Of a stretch of 64,000 nucleotides of DNA, positions 7,826-15,914 are shown piece after piece. The position numbers and the translations under genes were made by a program. Within the stretch, counting starts at the first letter, position 1. Every line of letters begins with the position of its first letter. This stretch comes from Mycolicibacterium porcinum. Lineage in GTDB: Bacteria > Actinomycetota > Actinomycetes > Mycobacteriales > Mycobacteriaceae. The DNA is taken from contig MVIG01000003.1 of NCBI GenBank assembly GCA_002086835.1, positions 248,001-312,000 on the forward strand, given 5' to 3'. The notes under the pieces are model-generated. The model did no database searches, was not told the DNA's origin, and saw nothing but the letters and a program-made list of their open reading frames with translations.

Positions 7826-9295
7826 GTGAGTCGGATCGGCGCCCGCGCGCTTCGTGATGCAGTGCTCGACGAGGGTTCGTTTCAGAGCTGGGATACCCCG
7901 CCGCTCGAGATCGCCCGTTCTGCGGACTACCAGCGCGAACTGGCCGAAGCCGCGGCGAAGACCGGGCTCGACGAGTCCGTATTGACCGGCGAAGGCACCA
8001 TCTTCGGCCGCCGCGTGGCCGTGGTGGCCTGCGAGTTCGACTTCCTGGCCGGATCGATCGGGGTGGCCGCCGCCGAACGCATCACCGCCGCGGTGACCAG
8101 AGCCACAGCCGACGGGCTGCCGCTGCTGGCCTCGCCGAGCTCCGGCGGGACCCGCATGCAGGAAGGCACCGTGGCCTTCCTGCAGATGGTCAAGATCGCC
8201 GCGGCCGTCGAGCTGCACAAGCAGGCCCACCTGCCCTACCTGGTGTACTTGCGCCACCCCACCACCGGCGGCGTGTTCGCCTCGTGGGGTTCGCTGGGCC
8301 ACGTCACCGCCGCCGAGCCGGGCGCACTGATCGGCTTCCTCGGCCCCCGGGTGTACGAGCACCTGTACGGGGAGCCCTTCCCGTCCGGGGTGCAGACCGC
8401 CGAGAACCTGCACGCCCACGGTGTCATCGACGGGGTGGTGCCGCTCGCGCTGCTGCGCGACACCCTGGACCGCACGCTCCGGGTGGTCTTGGACACTCCT
8501 GTGCCGCCTCCTGCTGCCCCCGAGCCCGAGCCGCTGCCCGACGTGCCGGCCTGGGAATCGGTGCTGGCGTCGCGACGGCCGGACCGGCCAGGGGTCGGCT
8601 ATCTGCTGCGCCACGGCGCCACCGACCGCGTGCTGCTCTCCGGCACCGAACGCGGTGAGGCCGCGACGATGCTGCTGGCGCTGGCCCGCTTCGGCGGACA
8701 GCCGGCCGTGGTGGTCGGACAGCGTCGCAGCGAGGGCGGGCTGGTCGGTCCCGGCGCGCTGCGCGAGGCGCGACGCGGCATGGCCTTGGCAGCCGGGCTG
8801 CAGCTCCCGCTGGTTCTGGTGATCGACACCCCGGGCCCGGCCCTGTCGATCGAGGCCGAGCAGGGCGGGCTGGCCGGCGAGATCGCCCGCTGTCTGGCCG
8901 AATTGGTCACGCTGAACACGCCCACGGTGTCGGTGCTGATGGGTCAGGGCAGCGGCGGTCCCGCGCTGGCGATGGTGCCCGCCGACCGGGTGCTGGCCGC
9001 CGCCAACGGCTGGCTGGCACCGCTACCACCCGAGGGTGCCAGTGCGATCGTCTACCGCGATACCGCGCATGCCGCGGAACTGGCTGCCGGACAAGGGGTT
9101 CGCTCTGTCGACCTGTTGCGCACCGGCATCGCCGACGCGATCGTGCCAGAACATCCCGATGCCGCCGACGAACCACGGGCCTTCACCGAACGGCTCTCGA
9201 CGGCGATCGCCACCGAGCTGGCCCACTTGCGCACGGTGCCCGACGAGCAGCGACTGCAGACCCGGCTCGAGCGCTACCGGCGGATCGGGCTCTGA
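7826..9295 (+). CDS. accD3: Acyl-CoA carboxylase beta (carboxyltransferase) subunit AccD3
   Basis: 489 aa with two crotonase-like halves. The N-half holds the acyl-CoA pocket (SSGGTRMQEGTVAFLQM, TTGGVFASWGSLGHVTAAEP, IGFLGPRVYE) and the C-half the biotin side (VLVIDTPGPALSIEAEQGGL, VSVLMGQGSGGPALAM). This is the transcarboxylase component that moves carboxyl from a biotin carrier (AccA) to an acyl-CoA. It is close in length to M. tuberculosis AccD3 and holds the same place next to echA6. No biotin carboxylase gene is nearby, which is normal for these subunits. GTG start, leaderless by the shared palindrome promoter. Substrate range is not deducible. Confidence 0.92.
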   Translation: MSRIGARALRDAVLDEGSFQSWDTPPLEIARSADYQRELAEAAAKTGLDESVLTGEGTIFGRRVAVVACEFDFLAGSIGVAAAERITAAVTRATADGLPLLASPSSGGTRMQEGTVAFLQMVKIAAAVELHKQAHLPYLVYLRHPTTGGVFASWGSLGHVTAAEPGALIGFLGPRVYEHLYGEPFPSGVQTAENLHAHGVIDGVVPLALLRDTLDRTLRVVLDTPVPPPAAPEPEPLPDVPAWESVLASRRPDRPGVGYLLRHGATDRVLLSGTERGEAATMLLALARFGGQPAVVVGQRRSEGGLVGPGALREARRGMALAAGLQLPLVLVIDTPGPALSIEAEQGGLAGEIARCLAELVTLNTPTVSVLMGQGSGGPALAMVPADRVLAAANGWLAPLPPEGASAIVYRDTAHAAELAAGQGVRSVDLLRTGIADAIVPEHPDAADEPRAFTERLSTAIATELAHLRTVPDEQRLQTRLERYRRIGL

Positions 9296-9323
9296 GGTTC
9301 GCGACGTCTCCTAGACTCGCCGA

Positions 9324-9374
9324 GATCGACGCTGTGGTCGTTCAGATCGCGAATTCACGACCATGGCGTCGATT
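9324..9374. terminator. Imperfect inverted repeat between convergent accD3 and YhgE genes
   Basis: GATCGACGCTGTGGTCGT (9324-9341) is nearly complementary to ACGACCATGGCGTCGATT (9357-9374), 15 of 18 positions, with a 15-nt loop. It sits in the 112-bp gap between two genes that converge, where a bidirectional RNA end is expected. No T-tract. Confidence 0.55.
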
Positions 9375-9407
9375 TCGACGCAGGCGAAGGCTTGGAGGCC
9401 TGCGGCA

Positions 9408-11414
9408 TCACACTTCGATCGGCGGATGCAACCTGTCCATCGTGTACTGCCGGTCTCTTCGCGCGGCCCACGAACTGGCGGCCAGCGAAACCACCAGAAC
9501 ACCGAGCAGCACCGTGATCGCGATCCACAACCGCGAGTCGATGCCGCCCACGATCAACTGGCGAAGACCGTTGACCGCGTAGGTCATCGGGTCGACCGGA
9601 TGCAGGATCTGGAATGGTTTGGCGGTGGTCTCCACCGGATAGATGCCGCCGGCCGAGACCAGCTGCAACATCAGAAAGGCCAGCGTCACCACCCGGCCCA
9701 CCGACACCCCGAACAGCGCGTTGAACGCCTGGATCAGAGCCAGGAACGTGCCCGCGACCAGCAGCAGGAACGCCACGGTGGCCAGCGGGTATTTGGCTTG
9801 CAGACCGACCCCGAAGTGCACCACCGCGTACATCACCACGACCTGGCAGAACACGATCAGCAGCGCGGGCCAGTAGGAGGCCAGTACCACACGCAGCGCC
9901 CCCAGCCCGTTGACCACCGGGCGGGACTGCAACGGCTTCAACAACATCCAGATGATGAGCGCGCCGATGAACAGCGCCAGCGGCAGGAAGAACGGGGCGA
10001 AACCCGTGCCGAACGTGGCAGCCGGATTGTGCGTCTGGATATCCAGCGCCACGGGTGCGGCCAGGGTGCGCGCCACCTCGGTGCGCTGCTGCGGGGTCCA
10101 CGACGGGACCTGGGTCGAACCTTCCTTGAGCGCGGTGGCCAGTTGCTGATTGCCGGCCTCTAGTTTCTCCGTGCCTGCGGCGAGTTCGCCTGCCCCACTG
10201 GACAGTTGACGCCCACCGTTGGCCAGCTGCACCAGACCGTTGTTGAGCTGCTGGGCGCCGGTGTTGAGTTGGTGCGCGCCGTCCCGCAATTTGACGACGT
10301 CGGAGCGCAAACCGCCGGTGAGCGCCTTGGTGATGAATACCCGAAGTTTGCTGTTCGGGTCACCCAGTTCGTTCTCCAGCTGGGCGGCGTTGTCCCGCAG
10401 CCGGATCAGACCCTCGTCGGTGGTGGGGTCCAGACCGCGAGCCTGCAGCAGGCGTTGGGCCCCGGCCAGGAACTCCCCGGTGTCGCGCACCGTGGGATCG
10501 GGGCTGTTGCGCAGGATCCCGACCGCCTGGTCGACGATCGCCGCGGCCTGGGCCTGGTCGATGTTCAACGCCGCGATCCGGTCGGTCGTCGAGCGCACCG
10601 CCCCCGAAAGCCGCTGCGCGGCCATACCGACCTCGTTGGGGTCCAGGCCTAGCCCGCTGACCCGGTCCAGCACGGTGAGCAGCGGATCGGTGGCCGTATC
10701 GACCGCCGTCGTCAGTTGCCGGGTACCGGCGGCCAACTGGGACGAGCCGTCACGCGCGGTGACCAGACCCGCGGTCAGGGCGTTGGCGCCGGTGGACAAC
10801 CGGTGCGCGCCGTCATTGGCCGCCGCGCTACCGGTGGCCAGCTGCTGCGCGCCGTCGGCCGCCTTCACCAGTCCTGTCCCGGCATCTGTCAGTCCGGTCA
10901 GCACTGTGCCGAGGGTGCGTTCGCCGATCTTCGCGTTGATCTGGTTGATCACCTCACGGGCGGCATTCTGGCCGATGATCGAGCCCAGGTAGTTGTTCGC
11001 GTCGTTGAACGTGAAGCGCACGTTGGCCTGATGCGGCGATCCACCCGACGGAGAAGTGATGCTGGTGCTGAAATCCTGCGGCAGCGTGATCGAGAAGTAG
11101 TATTTTCCGCTGGCCACCCCGTCGGCCGCCTCCTGCGCCGAAACCCGGTGCAGCTGAAGCTGACCCGAATCGACCAGCGCATCGGAGACCTCGTCTCCGG
11201 CCTTGATCTGCTGCCCCTCCGCGACGGCGCCCTGATCTTCGTTCACCAGCGCCACCGGAACCTTGTTCACCTCGCCGAACGGGTTCCAGAACGCCCACAG
11301 GTACATCGCGCCGTACAGCAGGGGCAGCAGGATGACCGTCACGAGCGCGATCCGCGGCATGGTGCCGCGCGAGAATCGTTTGAGGTCGGTGCCCAACGAC
11401 ATTCCGGCTAGCAC
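9408..11414 (-). CDS. YhgE/Pip-domain membrane protein
   Basis: 668 aa. One N-terminal span (about residues 20-40, IALVTVILLPLLYGAMYLWA) is followed by a large external domain typical of YhgE/Pip proteins (VNEDQGA, YYFSITLPQDFS). Next come repeated heptad-like segments rich in GA.QL.TGA (about 185-240 and 365-430) and a C-terminal group of about five spans (about 485-655). The family includes phage-infection proteins and exporters related to ABC-2 permeases and to type VII system subunits. The GTG start lies 2 nt after the stop of an ABC-like ATPase gene, so the two form a unit. Its cargo is unknown. Confidence 0.88.
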   Translation of the reverse strand: MLAGMSLGTDLKRFSRGTMPRIALVTVILLPLLYGAMYLWAFWNPFGEVNKVPVALVNEDQGAVAEGQQIKAGDEVSDALVDSGQLQLHRVSAQEAADGVASGKYYFSITLPQDFSTSITSPSGGSPHQANVRFTFNDANNYLGSIIGQNAAREVINQINAKIGERTLGTVLTGLTDAGTGLVKAADGAQQLATGSAAANDGAHRLSTGANALTAGLVTARDGSSQLAAGTRQLTTAVDTATDPLLTVLDRVSGLGLDPNEVGMAAQRLSGAVRSTTDRIAALNIDQAQAAAIVDQAVGILRNSPDPTVRDTGEFLAGAQRLLQARGLDPTTDEGLIRLRDNAAQLENELGDPNSKLRVFITKALTGGLRSDVVKLRDGAHQLNTGAQQLNNGLVQLANGGRQLSSGAGELAAGTEKLEAGNQQLATALKEGSTQVPSWTPQQRTEVARTLAAPVALDIQTHNPAATFGTGFAPFFLPLALFIGALIIWMLLKPLQSRPVVNGLGALRVVLASYWPALLIVFCQVVVMYAVVHFGVGLQAKYPLATVAFLLLVAGTFLALIQAFNALFGVSVGRVVTLAFLMLQLVSAGGIYPVETTAKPFQILHPVDPMTYAVNGLRQLIVGGIDSRLWIAITVLLGVLVVSLAASSWAARRDRQYTMDRLHPPIEV

Positions 11415-11416
11415 GG

Positions 11417-12157
11417 CTACTCGCCACCTTTCTGCGAACCGGCCAGCTCGGCCAGCGTGGTGTTGGGCACTGTCAGTTGGGCTCGCACTGCGGAGGCCAG
11501 GTGGCCGGGCACCCCGTTCACCGTCGCGGTGATCACGGTTTGCTTCTCCCCCAGCGCGAACAGCCGCCCCAGCAGGATGTCCCGGTTGCGGTCGTCGGTG
11601 AGGTGGTCGAGGTTGCCGACCACCAGCAACGGCGGGGTCCCCGTGTTGGCCAGGGCGATGCGCAGCAGGATCTGGTCGAGCTCGGTGAGCCCGTCGAAGT
11701 ACGACGTCAGCGACGGCAGCGGCAGCTCACCGAACACCGGTGCGCACATCGCGGCCAGCGCGTCGTCGTCCGCCCGGCCCACCAGCGTGTACCAGGGTGC
11801 GTCCCATCGTCGTTGCTCGGTCACCAGGTCACGCACCGTCACAGACTCCGAGACCGTGTCCAGTTCGTCGATCCCGGCAAGTGCGGAGACGCGGAAGATG
11901 TCGCGCGCCCGGGTACGCCCGAACACCGTCAGCTGCCCGCGGGCGGTTCTCATCCGCCCGGCCAGCGTCATCAGCAGCGCCGTGCGACCGGTACCCGCCG
12001 GTGCGACGAGCACCGTGACGCCACCTTCGTCGATGTCGAGGTCGACCGGCCCGTACACCGGGCCCCACGGTCCGTGCATGGCGATCGCGCGCGCGGTGAT
12101 TGCCGGGGACTTTCGCTCGTCCTCGTCGGTATCCGGCTCGGGACTTTGCTCAGGCAT
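11417..12157 (-). CDS. ABC-ATPase-like protein with degenerate catalytic motifs
   Basis: 246 aa from ATG at 12157; an upstream in-frame extension to 12295 looks non-coding. The fold follows an ABC ATPase, but every catalytic motif is altered. Walker A reads APAGTGRTAL (Lys replaced by Arg). The signature region is LTELDQILLRIALA instead of LSGGQ. Walker B is LLVVGNLDHL, lacking the Asp-Glu pair. It is paired with the YhgE/Pip membrane protein immediately downstream. It may bind but not hydrolyse nucleotide, serving as a regulatory or scaffold subunit. The first 20 residues are acidic (EQSPEPDTDEDERK). No convincing ribosome binding site precedes the start. Confidence 0.8.
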   Translation of the reverse strand: MPEQSPEPDTDEDERKSPAITARAIAMHGPWGPVYGPVDLDIDEGGVTVLVAPAGTGRTALLMTLAGRMRTARGQLTVFGRTRARDIFRVSALAGIDELDTVSESVTVRDLVTEQRRWDAPWYTLVGRADDDALAAMCAPVFGELPLPSLTSYFDGLTELDQILLRIALANTGTPPLLVVGNLDHLTDDRNRDILLGRLFALGEKQTVITATVNGVPGHLASAVRAQLTVPNTTLAELAGSQKGGE

Positions 12158-12389
12158 AGGCACATCACAACACATCGAGCGGGCGCGCACAGGCAACCGC
12201 AAACCCCCGGGCGGCTGCCAATTCCTGGGTGAACCCTGCGGAAACGCTCGAAGACTTCCGGTGACGACGGTCACGCTCAGGTCGCGAAGTGTCATTGCCG
12301 AACTGACACAACCGATTTGGAGTCGGAGATCTGACGGTGAACTGTGTTGACAATCGGGCGGTGTAGGGTTCTAATGAAATCCGCGCTTC
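12158..12389. promoter_or_regulatory. Upstream region and promoter of the mgtA leader
   Basis: A TTGACA -35 (12347-12352), 17-nt spacer and TCTAAT -10 (12370-12375) give a good sigma-A promoter that would start RNA at about 12382, just ahead of the M-box. Further upstream is an inverted repeat GTGTCA-N9-TGACAC (12289-12294 / 12304-12309) and GTGAC-N4-GTCAC (12261-12274). Either could bind a regulator of mgtA or of the divergent ATPase gene. No gene is seen here. Confidence 0.7.
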
Positions 12390-12546
12390 GTTAGGTGAGG
12401 CTCCTACACGAACACAGGCCACTGATCCGACGACGTCGAGAGACGCCCAGGATTAGGACAGGTCTTCCCGGCTTAAGGGATGACCCGAAGTGGCTTCCCA
12501 CCTCCAGTGGGACACGTCGTGTAGTGCCAAAGCTCTGATGAGGAAG
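12390..12546 (+). promoter_or_regulatory. M-box (ykoK) magnesium riboswitch aptamer
   Basis: The conserved 5' block GTTAGGTGAGGCTCC (12390-12404) and 3' block GTGCCAAAGCTCTGATGAGG match the M-box class closely. CTACACGA (12404-12411) pairs with TCGTGTAG (12517-12524) to form the closing helix of the core. CTTC (12386-12389) can pair with GAAG (12543-12546) as the outermost P1 stem. M-box RNAs fold around Mg2+ and turn down Mg transporter genes when Mg2+ is plentiful, and the next long gene downstream is mgtA. Downstream, GAGGAAGT (12540-12547), which includes the 3' P1 strand, is exactly complementary to ACTTCCTC (12585-12592). It encloses a CGCGCC/GGCGCG hairpin (12551-12568) and is the likely switching helix. 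Confidence 0.93.
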
Positions 12547-12665
12547 TGCTCGCGCCAAAACCGGCGCGTTCGGCCATGTGCCCAACTTCCTCTTCAGCGT
12601 TCATGTCTGACGACTGCGTCAAGGCCAGCGCCCTGTGCGCCCGACAGCGAGGAGGTGACGACGAC

Positions 12666-12749
12666 ATGACGTCAAGTGACAGTCCGTATCCCAGTCCGAT
12701 TCGAAAACGTCTGTCCATAAACATCTTTCCGCTGTCGATGACTGCGTAG
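12666..12749 (+). CDS. Proline-rich 27-aa leader peptide candidate of mgtA
   Basis: A short ORF with a strong AGGAGG site (12650-12655, 10 nt before ATG). The peptide reads MTSSDSPYPSP followed by IRKRLSINIF and a short tail. Its pattern is an acidic residue, three prolines at alternate positions, then a basic cluster. This resembles enterobacterial MgtL (EPDPTPLPRRR type), a leader peptide that senses proline supply and Mg2+ by ribosome stalling or instability. It lies between the M-box and mgtA. An in-frame upstream ATG at 12603 would give a longer form. Translation is inferred from the ribosome site and composition; homology to MgtL is not claimed. Confidence 0.55.
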   Translation: MTSSDSPYPSPIRKRLSINIFPLSMTA

Positions 12750-12752
12750 ATC

Positions 12753-12779
12753 ACCACCCCGGGCACCCGCGGTGGGTGG
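12753..12779. other. Hairpin after the leader peptide
   Basis: CCACCC pairs with GGGTGG around an inner CGG/CCG stem, starting 4 nt after the leader-peptide stop. There is no T-tract. It could act as a pause or Rho-dependent attenuation site controlled by translation of the peptide. Confidence 0.45.
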
Positions 12780-12831
12780 CTGCCGCATGCCTGCCGACAC
12801 GGAGAGCTCCGATTCAGATGGAGTTGATCCC

Positions 12832-13005
12832 ATGCAGCGCAACACCTTTCTTCGCCGTACCCAGGGCTTGGTCAGGGGACCGATCGCGTGGATCCACACG
12901 CGCGCATCGCTGACCCCGCAGGAGCGGCACAACCTGAGGATGAGCAACACCCCGGTGGCGGTCCTGACCGCCTCGCTGGGCGGCGGCTCACATACCGCTC
13001 CATAA
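12832..13005 (+). CDS. Small ORF (57 aa) in the mgtA leader
   Basis: ATG at 12832 with GGAG 8 nt upstream. Encodes 57 residues, basic and Arg-rich in the first half (QRNTFLRRTQGLVRGPIAWI), with the tail TASLGGGSHTAP. I do not recognise it and there is no clear membrane span. It lies 165 nt before the mgtA start, inside the riboswitch-controlled transcript, so it would be made when Mg2+ is low. It could be a small partner of MgtA, a second leader peptide, or not a real gene. Confidence 0.4.
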   Translation: MQRNTFLRRTQGLVRGPIAWIHTRASLTPQERHNLRMSNTPVAVLTASLGGGSHTAP

Positions 13006-13039
13006 CCGAGCGAACCCACATCCCTTTGATTCAACCAAC

Positions 13040-13063
13040 GTTCACGTCGCTACCGACGTGAAC
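13040..13063. other. Perfect 10-bp inverted repeat before mgtA
   Basis: GTTCACGTCG (13040-13049) and CGACGTGAAC (13054-13063) are exact complements around a 4-nt loop. It is an RNA hairpin or a protein operator 108 nt before the mgtA start. No T-tract follows. Confidence 0.6.
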
Positions 13064-13170
13064 CGATCCCCGACAACCCGCACACACCCCAAGTCTCACC
13101 GAATCTCGGCTTTTGCCAGCAGGTTCGGTGTGACTTGCAGTGCGCGCCCACCACCGACAGGAGCAGCCAG

Positions 13171-15855
13171 ATGAACACCGCTGTCGCGCAAACCGCCCTG
13201 ACCCCGACCGGGCATGCCGACCGGCTGTCGCTGCGTGCGGCCGCTGAGGCGCACAACGACCTGGACGTCACGCTCGCCAACGTCAGAGGCCATCTCGACG
13301 GCCTGACCATAGAGGACGCCGCCGAAAGGCTGGCCGACGACGGCCCCAACGAGGTGGCCCACGACAAGGCGCCACCCGCACTCCTCCAATTCCTGGAAGC
13401 CTTCAGGAACCCGTTCATCGCGGTACTCATGGTGCTGGCCGCCATCAGCTCGGTCACCGACATCTACCTGCCGATTCGTGCCGGACAGGACGCGGACTAC
13501 ACGGGCGTGTCGATCATCGTCACCATGGTCGCGCTCAGCGCCCTGCTGCGGTTCTGGCAGGAGTACCGCTCGGGCAAGGCGGCCGAAACACTCAAGGCGA
13601 TGGTGCGGAACACCGCGACGGTGCGGCGCCGGGCCAGCCCCGACGCCACGCCCGAACTGATGGAAGTCCCCATGGCGCAGATCGTTACCGGCGACATCGT
13701 CCAGCTGTCGGCCGGCGACATGATCCCCGCCGACATCCGCCTGATCGATTCTCGCGATCTGTTCGTCAGCCAGGCAGCGCTGACGGGTGAGGCCCTGCCG
13801 GTGGAGAAGTACGACACCGCCGTTGCCGCCGACGACGGGGCCGACCCGCTCGACCTGCCCGGCATCTGCTTCATGGGCACCAATGTGGTGAGCGGCACCG
13901 CGACCGCGGTCGTCGTATCGACCGGCGGACACACCTATTTCGGGTCGCTGGCCACCGCGATCGTGGGCTCACGCGCGGAGACGGCCTTCGACCGGGGCGT
14001 CAACAGCGTGAGCTGGCTGCTGATCCGCTTCATGTCGGTGATGGTGCCGATCGTGTTGCTGATCAACGGTTTCACCAAGGGCGACTGGCCCGAGGCGGTC
14101 CTGTTCGCGCTCGCCGTCGCGGTCGGGCTCACCCCGGAAATGCTGCCGATGATCGTGTCGTCCAATCTCGCCAAGGGTGCCGTCGCACTGTCGCGTCGCA
14201 AGGTCGTGGTCAAGCGCCTCAACGCGATCCAGAACTTCGGCGCGATGGACGTGCTGTGCACCGACAAGACCGGCACGCTCACCCAGGACCGAATCATCCT
14301 CGAGCATCACGCGGACATCCAGGGCGACCGCGACGACAACGTGCTCGCACTGGCCTGGCTCAACAGCTTTCACCAGAGCGGCGTCAAGAACTTGATGGAC
14401 CGTGCCGTCCTGCACTTCGCCGACGGGACACCCGAAGCGCTGCTCGCCGCCTCGACCTACCGCAAGGTCGACGAGCTTCCGTTCGACTTCGAGCGACGCC
14501 GGCTGTCCGTCGTGGTGCAGGACGTCGACCGTAATCACCTGCTGGTCTGCAAGGGAGCAGTCGAGGAGATGCTGGCGGTGTCCACCCAGGTGTGGGACGG
14601 CATCGCGGCCCGGGAGCTCACCGATGCCGACCGCGCGGCACTGGCGGCAAAGGCCCGCGAGTACAACCGCGAGGGGTTCCGCGTGCTCCTGGTGGCCACC
14701 CGAGAGATCCCCCGCGTTCAGCGGACGCACCGGTACAGCGTCGAGGATGAGCGGGACCTCGTGGTCCACGGCTTTCTCACGTTCCTCGATCCGCCGAAGG
14801 AGACGGCCGCGCCGGCACTCACGGCCCTGGCCGAACACGGCGTCACCGTGAAGGTCCTCACCGGTGACAACGAGGTGGTCAGCGCCAAGATCTGCACCGA
14901 GGTAGGGCTCGATCCCGGCCGGCCCGTTCTCGGCTCCCGGATCGACGCCCTCGACGACGACGAACTCCGCCGCATTGCCGACGAGACAACCGTATTCGCG
15001 AAGTTGACCCCGCTGCAGAAGTCCCGAGTACTGCGTGCGCTGCAGGCCAACGGGCACACGGTCGGTTTTCTGGGCGACGGCATCAACGACGCGCCGGCAC
15101 TGCGCGACGCGGACGTGGGCATCTCGGTGGACACCGGCACCGACATCGCCAAGGAATCGGCGGACATCATCCTGCTCGAGAAGAGCCTGATGGTGCTCGA
15201 AGAGGGCGTGGTCAAGGGCCGCGAGACATTCGGCAACATCGTCAAGTACCTGAACATGACCGCCAGCTCGAACTTCGGCAACGTGTTCTCGGTATTGGTG
15301 GCCAGCGCCTTCATCCCGTTCCTGCCGATGCTGGCGATCCACCTGCTGATCCAGAACCTGCTGTACGACGTCTCCCAGCTGGCCCTGCCCTGGGACCGCA
15401 TGGACAAGGAGTACCTCCTCAAGCCGCGCAAGTGGGATGCCAAGAACATCGGCCGTTTCATGATCTGGATGGGACCGACGTCCTCGATCTTCGACATCAC
15501 CACCTTCGCGGTGATGTGGTACGTCTTCGCGGCCAACTCACCGGAGATGCAGTCGCTGTTCCAATCGGGCTGGTTCATCGAAAGCCTGCTGTCGCAGACG
15601 CTGGTCGTACACATGCTGCGCACCCGGAAGATCCCGTTCATCCAGAGCACCGCGGCGTTGCCGGTGCTGCTGACGACCGGCGCGGTCTGTGTGCTCGGGA
15701 TCCTGATCCCGTTCTCACCGCTGGGCGCGGCTGTCGGATTGCAGCCGCTGCCCTGGGCGTACTTCGGTTGGCTGGTCGCGACGCTCGTGTCCTACTGCGT
15801 CGTCGCTCAGACCGTGAAGACCATCTACATCCGCAAGTTCGGTCAGTGGTTCTGA
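13171..15855 (+). CDS. mgtA: Magnesium-translocating P-type ATPase MgtA
   Basis: 894 aa from ATG 13171, chosen for its GGAG site 7 nt upstream; the in-frame ATG at 13135 has none. Family P3B, matching the length of E. coli MgtA. The N-terminal cation-ATPase domain (about residues 35-110) is followed by an actuator motif LTGEALPVEK. The phosphorylation motif DKTGTLTQD begins at Asp365, the hinge is GDGINDAPALRDADVGISVD, and about ten spans include the C-terminal bundle. It imports Mg2+ with ATP. Control by the M-box riboswitch upstream strongly supports the magnesium role. A strong hairpin terminator follows 10 nt after the stop. Confidence 0.95.
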   Translation: MNTAVAQTALTPTGHADRLSLRAAAEAHNDLDVTLANVRGHLDGLTIEDAAERLADDGPNEVAHDKAPPALLQFLEAFRNPFIAVLMVLAAISSVTDIYLPIRAGQDADYTGVSIIVTMVALSALLRFWQEYRSGKAAETLKAMVRNTATVRRRASPDATPELMEVPMAQIVTGDIVQLSAGDMIPADIRLIDSRDLFVSQAALTGEALPVEKYDTAVAADDGADPLDLPGICFMGTNVVSGTATAVVVSTGGHTYFGSLATAIVGSRAETAFDRGVNSVSWLLIRFMSVMVPIVLLINGFTKGDWPEAVLFALAVAVGLTPEMLPMIVSSNLAKGAVALSRRKVVVKRLNAIQNFGAMDVLCTDKTGTLTQDRIILEHHADIQGDRDDNVLALAWLNSFHQSGVKNLMDRAVLHFADGTPEALLAASTYRKVDELPFDFERRRLSVVVQDVDRNHLLVCKGAVEEMLAVSTQVWDGIAARELTDADRAALAAKAREYNREGFRVLLVATREIPRVQRTHRYSVEDERDLVVHGFLTFLDPPKETAAPALTALAEHGVTVKVLTGDNEVVSAKICTEVGLDPGRPVLGSRIDALDDDELRRIADETTVFAKLTPLQKSRVLRALQANGHTVGFLGDGINDAPALRDADVGISVDTGTDIAKESADIILLEKSLMVLEEGVVKGRETFGNIVKYLNMTASSNFGNVFSVLVASAFIPFLPMLAIHLLIQNLLYDVSQLALPWDRMDKEYLLKPRKWDAKNIGRFMIWMGPTSSIFDITTFAVMWYVFAANSPEMQSLFQSGWFIESLLSQTLVVHMLRTRKIPFIQSTAALPVLLTTGAVCVLGILIPFSPLGAAVGLQPLPWAYFGWLVATLVSYCVVAQTVKTIYIRKFGQWF

Positions 15856-15865
15856 GTATCTGAGG

Positions 15866-15904
15866 TGCCACCGACCGCGCCGGGGGTCGGCGCGGTCGGT
15901 GGCA
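15866..15904. terminator. Strong hairpin terminator after mgtA
   Basis: A 16-bp perfect stem, TGCCACCGACCGCGCC (15866-15881) with its complement at 15889-15904, around a 7-nt loop, followed by TTCTGGATTT. It ends only 10 nt before the next gene's GTG start, so it also separates the two transcripts. Confidence 0.85.
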
Positions 15905-15914
15905 TTCTGGATTT

